64,000 nt of DNA. It comes from Nonomuraea pusilla. GTDB lineage: Bacteria > Actinomycetota > Actinomycetes > Streptosporangiales > Streptosporangiaceae. Positions 54,469 through 61,798 of this stretch are shown here, piece after piece. The stretch lies in assembly GCF_900109355.1 (NCBI RefSeq), contig NZ_FOBF01000002.1, positions 62,001 to 126,000 of the forward strand. The letters are read 5' to 3'. Made by a program: the position numbers and the translations under genes. Every line of letters begins with the position of its first letter. The first letter of the stretch is position 1. The notes beneath the pieces were generated by a model that did no database searches, was not told where the DNA came from, and worked only from the letters and a program-made list of their open reading frames with translations.

Positions 54469-57400
54469 CGCCTACCCGCTGTCGATGCTGCAGAGCGGCA
54501 TGCTGTTCCACAGCCAGAACGACACCGGCAGCTCGACCTACCGGGACATCCTGAGCCTCGACGTGGCCGGGCCGCTCGACCTGGCGGCGTTCCAGCGGGT
54601 CCTCGACGACACGGTGGCCGCCCACGGCGCGCTGCGTACCGGCTTCGACCTGACGTCGTTCAGTGAGCCGATGCAACTGCTCTACGAGGACGTCCGCGCG
54701 CCGGTCACGGTGACCGACCTGCGCGGGCTCGGCGAGGACGAGCAGGCGCGCCGGATCGAGGAGTGGTTCGAGGCCGAGAAACACCGGGAGATCGACTGGG
54801 CCAGCCCGCCGCTGGCCAGGTTCCAGGTCCACCGGCTGGGCGAGCGGCGGCACCGGATCGGCCTCACCTTCCACCACGCCGTGCTCGACGGATGGAGCCT
54901 GGCCTCCCTGGTCACCGAGCTCATGGCGCGCTATGGCGGCCTGGCCGTCCTCCCCGCGCCCGCCGCGGCCATGCGCGACCACGCGGCGCTCGAACGCAAG
55001 GCGCTGGCCTCCGAGGATGCCAGGCGCTTCTGGGCGGAGACGCTGCGGGAGCGCCCGTTCACGGCCCTGCCACGCGTACGGGACCGCGAGCGGGACGACC
55101 ACGCGGCGGTCCGGATGACACTCGACACCGGCGTCGCGGACCGGCTGCGCGCGCTCGCCGCGGAACTCGGCGTCCCCGTCAGGTCCGTGCTCCTGACGGC
55201 GCATCTGGCGGTGCTGCGGCTGCTGACGGGCGAAGGTGACCTGTGCACGGGCCTGGTCACGCACGGCCGCCCGGAGACAGCCGGCGGGGACAGGGCGCTC
55301 GGGCTGTTCCTCAACACGGTCCCGTTCAGGTTCACGTCCGCCAGGGAGAGCTGGCGCTCGGCCGTGACCCGGGTGTTCCAGGCGGAGACGCGGATGATGC
55401 CGCACCGGCGTTACCCGCTCGCGCAGCTCCACCGCGACCATGTGCCCGCCGGCGAGTCGCTGTTCGAGGTGGTCTTCGACTTCCGCGACTTCCACGTCTA
55501 CGAGGCGTTGGCGGACAGCGCGGAGACCAGGGTCGTGGACGCCAGGTTCTTCGAGCGCAACAACTTCCCGCTGACGGTCAACGCCGGCATGACCGGTCCC
55601 GGGCTGGAATTCACCCTCGTCAGCGACCCTCGCGAGTTCCCCACCTCCCAGCTGCGCACGATCGCCCGGTATTACCAGGCCGCGGTGATCGCCCTGGCCG
55701 AGCGTCCCGACGACCTCATGATCGTGGGCGAGCTGCTGCCGGACGAGGAACGCGAGGAACTCGCGGGCGCCTGGAACGACACCACCGCCGACCGGCCGCG
55801 CTCCAGCCTGGACGCGCTGGTCAGGGAGCAGGCGGCACGCACCCCCGCGGCCCTCGCGGTCGGCGACCTGACCTACGGCGCGTTGATGGAGGGCGTCGAT
55901 CGGGTCGCCGCGGATCTGCGGGCCAGAGGCGTGGAGCGCGGCTCCCTGGTGGGCGTGTGCATGGGGCGCTCCGCCGAGGTGGTGGTCGCCGTCCTCGGGG
56001 TGCTGGCGGCCGGGGCGGCGTACGTGCCGATCGACCCCGCCTACCCGGCCGAGCGGATCACGTACATGATCCAGGACGCGCGGCTACCGCTCATCCTGAC
56101 CGACGCCGGCGCCGCGGGGTCGATCCCGCCGGGCGTGCCCCTGGTCGACGTCCACCGGATACTCCAGGACGAGCCGGCGCCCGCCGTCCCCGCCGCGCAC
56201 GGGCCCGAGGACCTGATGTACGTGATCTACACCTCCGGCTCGACGGGAAGCCCCAAGGGCGTCATGGTCACGCACGCGAATGTCGTCAACCTGCTGAGCT
56301 CGATGGCGGATCTGGTTGCGGCGGGCCACGACGAGCTGCTGGTGGCGCTGACGTCGCTGTCGTTCGACATCGCGGCGCTGGAGCTGTTCCTGCCCCTGGT
56401 CACCGGCGCCAGGCTGGCCGTCGCGGGAGACCTGCTGTTCGACCCGGAACGCGCGCTCGCCGGGCTGCGGGGCACGCCCACGCTCATGCAGGCGACGCCG
56501 TCGGCCTGGCGGCAACTGCTGGTCGGCGGCCTCGACCTGCCGCCGTCCCTGCGCGTCCTGTGCGGCGGCGAGGCGCTGCCCGACGACCTCGCGGCCGACC
56601 TCGCCGCCCGCTTCGACCGCGTGTGGAACGTGTACGGCCCCACCGAGACCACCATCTGGTCATCCGCCGACGAGATCACGCCGGGCAGCCCGCCGACCCT
56701 CGGCCACCCGGTGGCCAACACCCGGCTCTACGTGCTCGACGACGACCTGTCGCCGGCGCCGGTCGGTGTCCCCGGCGAGCTGTACATCGGCGGTGCCGGG
56801 GTGACCTGGGGCTACCTGGACCGGCCGGGCCTGACCGCCACCCGGTTCGTCGCCGACCCGTTCTCCGGCGAGCCCTGCGCCCGGCTCTACCGGACGGGCG
56901 ACGCGGCGAGGCGCCGGCCCGACGGCCGGATCGAGTTCCTCGGCAGGCTCGACGACCAGGTCAAACTCCGCGGCCACCGCATCGAGCTGGCCGAGATCGA
57001 GTCCGCGATCCTGGCCCACCCCAGCGTGCACTCGACCGTCGTCACCCTGCAGGAGGACGCGCCGGGCGACCGGCGGCTGATCGCCTACGTGGTGCTCGAA
57101 CCCGACGCCCGCCCGCCGTCCGACCCGCGCGGCTACCTGGCCGCCAAGCTTCCCGTCCAGCTGGTGCCCGCGGCCTTCATCCCGCTGGAGTCCATGCCGT
57201 TGACACCGAACGGGAAGATCGACCGCAAAGCCCTGCCGCGCGCGGGGAACGCCCGGCCGGTGCTGGCCAGGACCCCGACACCGCCGCGCGACGACCTGGA
57301 GCGGGACCTCGCCCAGCTGTGGGCGGAGACGCTGCGCTTCGAGTCGATCGGGGTGCACGACCAGTTCTTCGATCTCGGCGGTGACTCGCTGCTGGCGTTG

Positions 57401-58315
57401 AGGCTGCTGGCGAAGGTCCGCCAGCAGTTCACCAGCGAGGTCCCGGCCGTCGTCCTGTTCGAGCAAGGGACGGTGGCCGCGATGGCCGAGGCGATCAGGT
57501 CCAGGTCGCAGCCGCGCTCGGGCCCGCTCGTCGTCCTGCACGCCGAGGGCGGGCGTACGCCGCTGCTGTGCGTGCACCCTCTGGGCGGCCACGTGTTCTG
57601 CTACCGCGAGATGGCCGGCCACCTGGGCGCCGCAGGGCATCCCTTCTACGCCTTCCAAGCCCCCGGGCTCGACCACGGCGAGCCGATGACGAGCATCGAG
57701 GAACTCGCGCAGCACTACGTCGACGCGGCCCGGCAGGTCCAGCCGCACGGCCCGTACCTGCTGACGGGCTGGTGCATGGGCGGCGTGGTGGTGTACGAGA
57801 TGGCCCGCAGGCTGCTGGCCGCGGGGGAGCGGGTGGGCCTGCTCGGCATCATCAGCTCCAGCGCCGACGAGCCCGTACCCGAGGCCTACGCGCAGGACGA
57901 GGCCCGGCTGCTGCTCGACGTCGTCTACGCCAAGGCGCTCGACCTCACCGCTGACGACCTGGCGGGGCTCACCGAGGAAGAACGCCTCACCCGGGTGTTC
58001 GCCGCCGCCAAGCAGGCCACCGACATCCGCCAGGACATCCTCACCAAGGACCAGCTCAGGCGCATCACCCGCGTGTACGGCGCGCACGCCCGCGCCTCGC
58101 TGGCCTACCGGCCGGGACCGCTGGACGCCGACGCCGTGCTCTACCGGCCCTCGGAAGGTCACGAGGGCGCGCCGCCCGACCTCGGCTGGGCGCCGGTCGT
58201 CACCGGGAGGCTCGACATCGAGATCGTCGACGGCACCCACTATTCGCTGCTGAGCGGGCCGAACGGGGAGGCGCTCGCCTCCCGGCTCATCGCCAGGGCC
58301 GCGGAGGTGAGGTAG
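54455..58315 (+). CDS. Terminal NRPS: C-A(Gly)-PCP-TE (Cys-type thioesterase)
   Basis: 1286 aa. Starts directly in the C domain (AYPLSMLQSGMLFHSQ), HHAVLDGW at 140. A: YTSGSTGSPKG at 592; code from D638 D-I-L-Q-L-G-V-I-W, Gly-like. PCP serine S978 (LGGDSL). The type I thioesterase (about 1030-1286) has CVHPLGGHVFCYREMA as oxyanion segment and a GWCMGG elbow with Cys1107 instead of the usual Ser; the catalytic His is His1262 (DGTHYSLL). It should release the lipopeptide by macrocyclisation, lactonisation or hydrolysis. Cys-type TEs such as that of ObiF make strained products. ATG 54455 has GAGGAAA upstream; an ATG at 54443 is an alternative. Confidence 0.93.
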   Translation: MRLIDAYPLSMLQSGMLFHSQNDTGSSTYRDILSLDVAGPLDLAAFQRVLDDTVAAHGALRTGFDLTSFSEPMQLLYEDVRAPVTVTDLRGLGEDEQARRIEEWFEAEKHREIDWASPPLARFQVHRLGERRHRIGLTFHHAVLDGWSLASLVTELMARYGGLAVLPAPAAAMRDHAALERKALASEDARRFWAETLRERPFTALPRVRDRERDDHAAVRMTLDTGVADRLRALAAELGVPVRSVLLTAHLAVLRLLTGEGDLCTGLVTHGRPETAGGDRALGLFLNTVPFRFTSARESWRSAVTRVFQAETRMMPHRRYPLAQLHRDHVPAGESLFEVVFDFRDFHVYEALADSAETRVVDARFFERNNFPLTVNAGMTGPGLEFTLVSDPREFPTSQLRTIARYYQAAVIALAERPDDLMIVGELLPDEEREELAGAWNDTTADRPRSSLDALVREQAARTPAALAVGDLTYGALMEGVDRVAADLRARGVERGSLVGVCMGRSAEVVVAVLGVLAAGAAYVPIDPAYPAERITYMIQDARLPLILTDAGAAGSIPPGVPLVDVHRILQDEPAPAVPAAHGPEDLMYVIYTSGSTGSPKGVMVTHANVVNLLSSMADLVAAGHDELLVALTSLSFDIAALELFLPLVTGARLAVAGDLLFDPERALAGLRGTPTLMQATPSAWRQLLVGGLDLPPSLRVLCGGEALPDDLAADLAARFDRVWNVYGPTETTIWSSADEITPGSPPTLGHPVANTRLYVLDDDLSPAPVGVPGELYIGGAGVTWGYLDRPGLTATRFVADPFSGEPCARLYRTGDAARRRPDGRIEFLGRLDDQVKLRGHRIELAEIESAILAHPSVHSTVVTLQEDAPGDRRLIAYVVLEPDARPPSDPRGYLAAKLPVQLVPAAFIPLESMPLTPNGKIDRKALPRAGNARPVLARTPTPPRDDLERDLAQLWAETLRFESIGVHDQFFDLGGDSLLALRLLAKVRQQFTSEVPAVVLFEQGTVAAMAEAIRSRSQPRSGPLVVLHAEGGRTPLLCVHPLGGHVFCYREMAGHLGAAGHPFYAFQAPGLDHGEPMTSIEELAQHYVDAARQVQPHGPYLLTGWCMGGVVVYEMARRLLAAGERVGLLGIISSSADEPVPEAYAQDEARLLLDVVYAKALDLTADDLAGLTEEERLTRVFAAAKQATDIRQDILTKDQLRRITRVYGAHARASLAYRPGPLDADAVLYRPSEGHEGAPPDLGWAPVVTGRLDIEIVDGTHYSLLSGPNGEALASRLIARAAEVR

Positions 58316-58317
58316 GG

Positions 58318-59583
58318 ATGTCACGCGCCCCCAAGGGAATGCCGGCGTTCACGGTGATCTGGGTCGGCCAGCTCGTCTCCATGATGGGATCCGCGACCAG
58401 CGGCTTCGCGCTCAGCCTCTGGGTCTACCAGGAGACCGGCTCGGTGGCCAGGTTCGGTGTGAGCCTGATCTGCGGCTTCCTGCCGGGCATCGTGGCCGCC
58501 CCGCTCGCCGGGGTGGTCATCGACCGGTGGAACCGGCGCACCGTGCTGCTGGCGGCCGACGGGGCGGCCGGTCTGGCCATGGGCGGCGTCGTCCTCGCGT
58601 ACACGCTGGGTGACCTGCAGGTCTGGCAGGTGTACGCCTTCCAGGCCGTCGCCTCGCTCTGCGCCGCCTTCCAGTGGCCCGCCCTGACCGCCGCCATCTC
58701 CGCGCTCGTGCCCCGACAGCACCTCGGCCGGGCCAACGGGCTGATCGGCACCGGGCAGGCGATCGCCGAGCTGAGCGCGCCGTTGCTCGGGGCCGTGCTG
58801 CTGAGCGGGCCGGGGCTGGGCGCCGTGGTCGTGATGGACTTCGCGTCGTTCGGCTGCGCCGTGCTGACCCTGGCCGTGGTCAGGATTCCCGACGTCCCAG
58901 CGGAACGGGAGACCGCGCGGTCCCTCGGGCACGAGATCGCGCTGGGGTGGCGCTACATCCTGGCGCGGCGAGGGCTGCTCGGGCTGCTGGTGTTCTTCGC
59001 GATCTGCAACTTCGCCACCGGCGGCGTCACCGTGCTCGTGACGCCGCTCGTGCTGTCCGTCGCCCCCGTCACGACGCTCGGGCTGATCGGGACGATCGGC
59101 GGCGCCGGCATGCTGGCGGGCGGGCTGCTCATGTCGATCTGGGGCGGCGGCTCGGCCCGCCGGGTGCCCCTGATCGTCGTGGCCGCCGCCGCGGGGGGCG
59201 GGCTGCTCGTGGCCGCGGGCGCCTGGCCGGGGGTGGTGGTCTTCGGCGTCGTGTCCTTCGCCTACTTCCTGTGCATTCCGGTGGTCAACGCGTCCAGCCA
59301 GACGATCTGGCAGGTCAAGGTGGAACCCGCGCTGCAGGGCAGGGTCTTCTCGGCCCGCCGCATGATCGCCCAGTCGTGCGTGCCGATCGCGTACCTGCTG
59401 ATCGGGGCGCTGGCCGAGACGGGAGCGGGCCGGGCCGCGTTCCTGCTGTCCTGCCTGGGCGTCCTGATGATCGCCGCGGCGGGGGCGGCGTACGCGAACC
59501 CGCGGGTCAGGCTCGTGGAGTCGGAGCTGTCCGACGCGGCCAGGCAGGACGTCGCGCAGGAACGAGTGGACGGGAGCGTGTGA
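58318..59583 (+). CDS. MFS transporter, probable lipopeptide exporter
   Basis: 421-aa major facilitator with about 12 predicted helices of the MFS_3/EntS-like type: TVIWVGQLVSMMGSATSGFA in TM1, IDRWNRR in the TM2-3 loop, NGLIGTGQAIAELSAPLLG in TM5, and VNASSQTIWQVKVEPALQGR with VFSARRMI in the late loop, typical of this exporter group. It starts 2 nt after the TE gene with a GAGGTGAGG site. Co-transcription with the NRPS suggests export and self-protection. It could instead export a precursor or another drug. Confidence 0.85.
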   Translation: MSRAPKGMPAFTVIWVGQLVSMMGSATSGFALSLWVYQETGSVARFGVSLICGFLPGIVAAPLAGVVIDRWNRRTVLLAADGAAGLAMGGVVLAYTLGDLQVWQVYAFQAVASLCAAFQWPALTAAISALVPRQHLGRANGLIGTGQAIAELSAPLLGAVLLSGPGLGAVVVMDFASFGCAVLTLAVVRIPDVPAERETARSLGHEIALGWRYILARRGLLGLLVFFAICNFATGGVTVLVTPLVLSVAPVTTLGLIGTIGGAGMLAGGLLMSIWGGGSARRVPLIVVAAAAGGGLLVAAGAWPGVVVFGVVSFAYFLCIPVVNASSQTIWQVKVEPALQGRVFSARRMIAQSCVPIAYLLIGALAETGAGRAAFLLSCLGVLMIAAAGAAYANPRVRLVESELSDAARQDVAQERVDGSV

Positions 59584-60566
59584 TGGGGATCGTGCGGGTC
59601 GTCGACGTGAGCGCTGAAGGCGCCGGGCTGCGCGCGGCGATCGAGGCGACAGCCGAGCGGTACACCGGCGTGGAGGACGAGGACTTCCTGCGCGGGATGC
59701 CGATGCTGGCGGCGCTGCTGCCCGAGCACCTGGTGCTCGCACTGCGCCGGCTGATGCTGGAGGAGTCGGCGCCCGTCACGGTCGTGCGGGGATTCCCCGT
59801 CCCGGAGGACCTGGCCCCGACCCCGTTGCACTGGCGCGCGGCGGACCCCGCCGCCACGCTGGTGCCCGACCTGTATCTGATGCTGCTCGGATCGGTGCTG
59901 GGCGAGCCGTTCGGCTGGCGCACGCTGCAGGAAGGGCGGCTCGTCAGCAGCGTGCTGCCGATTCCCGGCGGCGAACAGGAGCAGACCGGCCACAGCAGCG
60001 ACGTCTGCCTGGAGTTCCACGGCGAGGACGCCTTCCACGACATGCGCTGCGACTACCTGGGGCTGCTCTGCCTGCGTAACCCGGACCGGACCCCCACCAC
60101 GGTGGGGGCCGTCGACCTCAGCCGGCTGCCGGAGAGCGACGCGGCGATCCTGTCACAGCCCCGCTTCCGCCTCTGGGCCGACGACGAGCTGCGCAGGAAC
60201 AGCGCCACGCTGACCGGGGACGAGGCGGCCACCGACTGGACCGGGGAGCGGGTGGTGCGAGTGCTGTTCGGCCACCCGCGCGCGCCGTATCTGCGCATCG
60301 ACCCCGCGTACATGCGCGGCAGCGATGAGCCCGCGGCCTCGGCCCTGCGGCGGCTGGCGGAGCGGCTCGGCGAATCCCTGGTCGACGTGGTGCTGGAGCC
60401 GGGAGACGCGTGCCTGATCGACAACTACCGTGCCGTGCACGGCAGGAAACCCTTCACCGCCCGCTACGACGGCACCGACCGCTGGCTGCGCAGGGTCATG
60501 GTGACCAGAGACCTGCGCAAGTCCCGTGCCCTGCGGGCGAGCGCGCCCTCCCGAGTGATCCTTTGA
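59583..60566 (+). CDS. AsnO/VioC-type Fe(II)/2-oxoglutarate amino-acid beta-hydroxylase
   Basis: 327-aa clavaminate-synthase-like oxygenase. The facial triad is H146-G-E148 (FHGEDAFH) plus His286 (NYRAVHGRKPF), with 2-oxoglutarate-binding Arg near 300-304. The stretch DAFHDMRCDYLGLLCLRNPD and the DLSRLPE segment place it with L-asparagine oxygenase and VioC/OrfP arginine hydroxylases, which hydroxylate the beta carbon of the free amino acid. AsnO relatives read HTE; Gly here is a variation. Candidate substrates are Asp/Asn for the Asp module or a basic residue for the 26598 module. Overlaps the MFS stop (TGATG). Confidence 0.85.
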   Translation: MGIVRVVDVSAEGAGLRAAIEATAERYTGVEDEDFLRGMPMLAALLPEHLVLALRRLMLEESAPVTVVRGFPVPEDLAPTPLHWRAADPAATLVPDLYLMLLGSVLGEPFGWRTLQEGRLVSSVLPIPGGEQEQTGHSSDVCLEFHGEDAFHDMRCDYLGLLCLRNPDRTPTTVGAVDLSRLPESDAAILSQPRFRLWADDELRRNSATLTGDEAATDWTGERVVRVLFGHPRAPYLRIDPAYMRGSDEPAASALRRLAERLGESLVDVVLEPGDACLIDNYRAVHGRKPFTARYDGTDRWLRRVMVTRDLRKSRALRASAPSRVIL

Positions 60567-60579
60567 GGAAAGGCACAGC

Positions 60580-61749
60580 ATGACCGCCGAACTGATCAAC
60601 CTGTCCGCCTACTGTCCCGGCACCGTGCTCGATCCCGTCACCAGGTCGCCGATCAGCGCGGAAAGGCTCCGCGACGCGCTGCCTCCGTCGCTTGCGGCAC
60701 TGGAGCTGTCCTCGCGGCCCTCGGTGCCCATCCCCGGTCACCTCCTCGACCTCTTCACCGGCTACCGGCCGACGCCGCTGTTCGAGGCGGAGGAGTTCGC
60801 CCGCGCTCTCGGGACGGGCTGCCGGATCTTCGTCAAGGACGAGGGGGCCACGCCGTCGTCCAACCACAAGGCCAACAGCGCGTTCTGGGTGGCCTACCAC
60901 TGCGCGGCCGACGGGGTCGCCGAGATCACCACGGAGACGACGGGCAACTGGGGGATCGCGCTGGCCAAGGCGGCCGCCGCGTTCGGCATCGAGGTGAGCT
61001 GCTTCATCGACCAGGCGAGCGTGCGCGCAAGGCCCGACCGGGTACGCCTGATGACGGAGGCGGGAGCGCGCGTCGAGGTCGTCGGCCCGGACGAGGAGGG
61101 CGCCGGCTTCGACCCGCTGGTGCTCTCGGCCAACCGCGCCGTCTCCTACACCCGTCGGCGCCCAGGGGCGCGCTACATCTTCGGCAGTGTCTACAACTAC
61201 TTCATCCTGCCCCAGACCATCGTCGGCATCGAGGCGAAGCAGCAGCTCGGCCGGATCCGGCCCGACGTGGTGGTGGGCAGCTGCGGCGGAGGGGCCAACC
61301 TGCTGGGCATCGCGGCGGCGTTCCTGGTCGACAAGATCGAGCATGGGGCACCGGTCGACGTGGTCTGCGCGGAATCGGAGCTGTGCCCGATCGTCAGCAA
61401 GGGACGGCTCGGCGCGTACTCCATCGACGATCAGGACTTCTACCCGCGGCTGCGCACGTACGGGCTGGACCGGCTGCTCGGCGACGACGTCTACATCGGT
61501 GGGCTCGGCTCGACGATCGTGGCCGCCCCCGTCGCCCGCTTCCACGCCGACGGCCTGATCACGACGGAGACGTTCGGCGACAGGGAGGCCAGGGACGCGG
61601 CCGAGCTGTTCGCCACCACCCAGGGCCGCACCGTGGCCCTGGAGACCGGCTACCAACTGGCCGCCGTCGCCGCCGAGGCCCGGCGCCGGTCCTCGGGGAA
61701 CATCCTCGTCAACATCAGCTCCACCGGGCGCGGCATCTCCTACGCCTGA
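60580..61749 (+). CDS. TrpB-like PLP-dependent beta-substitution enzyme
   Basis: 389-aa fold-type II PLP enzyme of the tryptophan synthase beta-like group. GYRPTPLFEAEEFARALGTG precedes the PLP lysine K97 in SSNHKANSAFW. TTGNWGIALA is at about 120-129, and the glycine-rich GSCGGGANLLG binds the phosphate. The C-terminal SSTGRG replaces the usual SGHG. Members lacking TrpA partners use serine or phosphoserine with other nucleophiles. As last gene of the operon, 13 nt after the hydroxylase, it probably makes a noncanonical amino acid, perhaps together with the PLP enzyme at 40551. It is not a housekeeping TrpB by context. Confidence 0.8.
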   Translation: MTAELINLSAYCPGTVLDPVTRSPISAERLRDALPPSLAALELSSRPSVPIPGHLLDLFTGYRPTPLFEAEEFARALGTGCRIFVKDEGATPSSNHKANSAFWVAYHCAADGVAEITTETTGNWGIALAKAAAAFGIEVSCFIDQASVRARPDRVRLMTEAGARVEVVGPDEEGAGFDPLVLSANRAVSYTRRRPGARYIFGSVYNYFILPQTIVGIEAKQQLGRIRPDVVVGSCGGGANLLGIAAAFLVDKIEHGAPVDVVCAESELCPIVSKGRLGAYSIDDQDFYPRLRTYGLDRLLGDDVYIGGLGSTIVAAPVARFHADGLITTETFGDREARDAAELFATTQGRTVALETGYQLAAVAAEARRRSSGNILVNISSTGRGISYA

Positions 61750-61798
61750 GCGCGCCGCCCAGCCGGTCACGGCGGGGGCACCGGTGACGAAAGCGTGC
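61750..61798. other. Convergent intergenic gap at cluster right end
   Basis: 49 bp between the NRPS operon and the convergent peptidase gene. Only 5-bp stems (GTCAC/GTGAC; CGTGC/GCACG) are visible; no convincing terminator. Confidence 0.3.

Noticed and set aside
61750..61798. Bidirectional rho-independent terminator
   Set aside because: Only two 5-bp stems and no T-tract.
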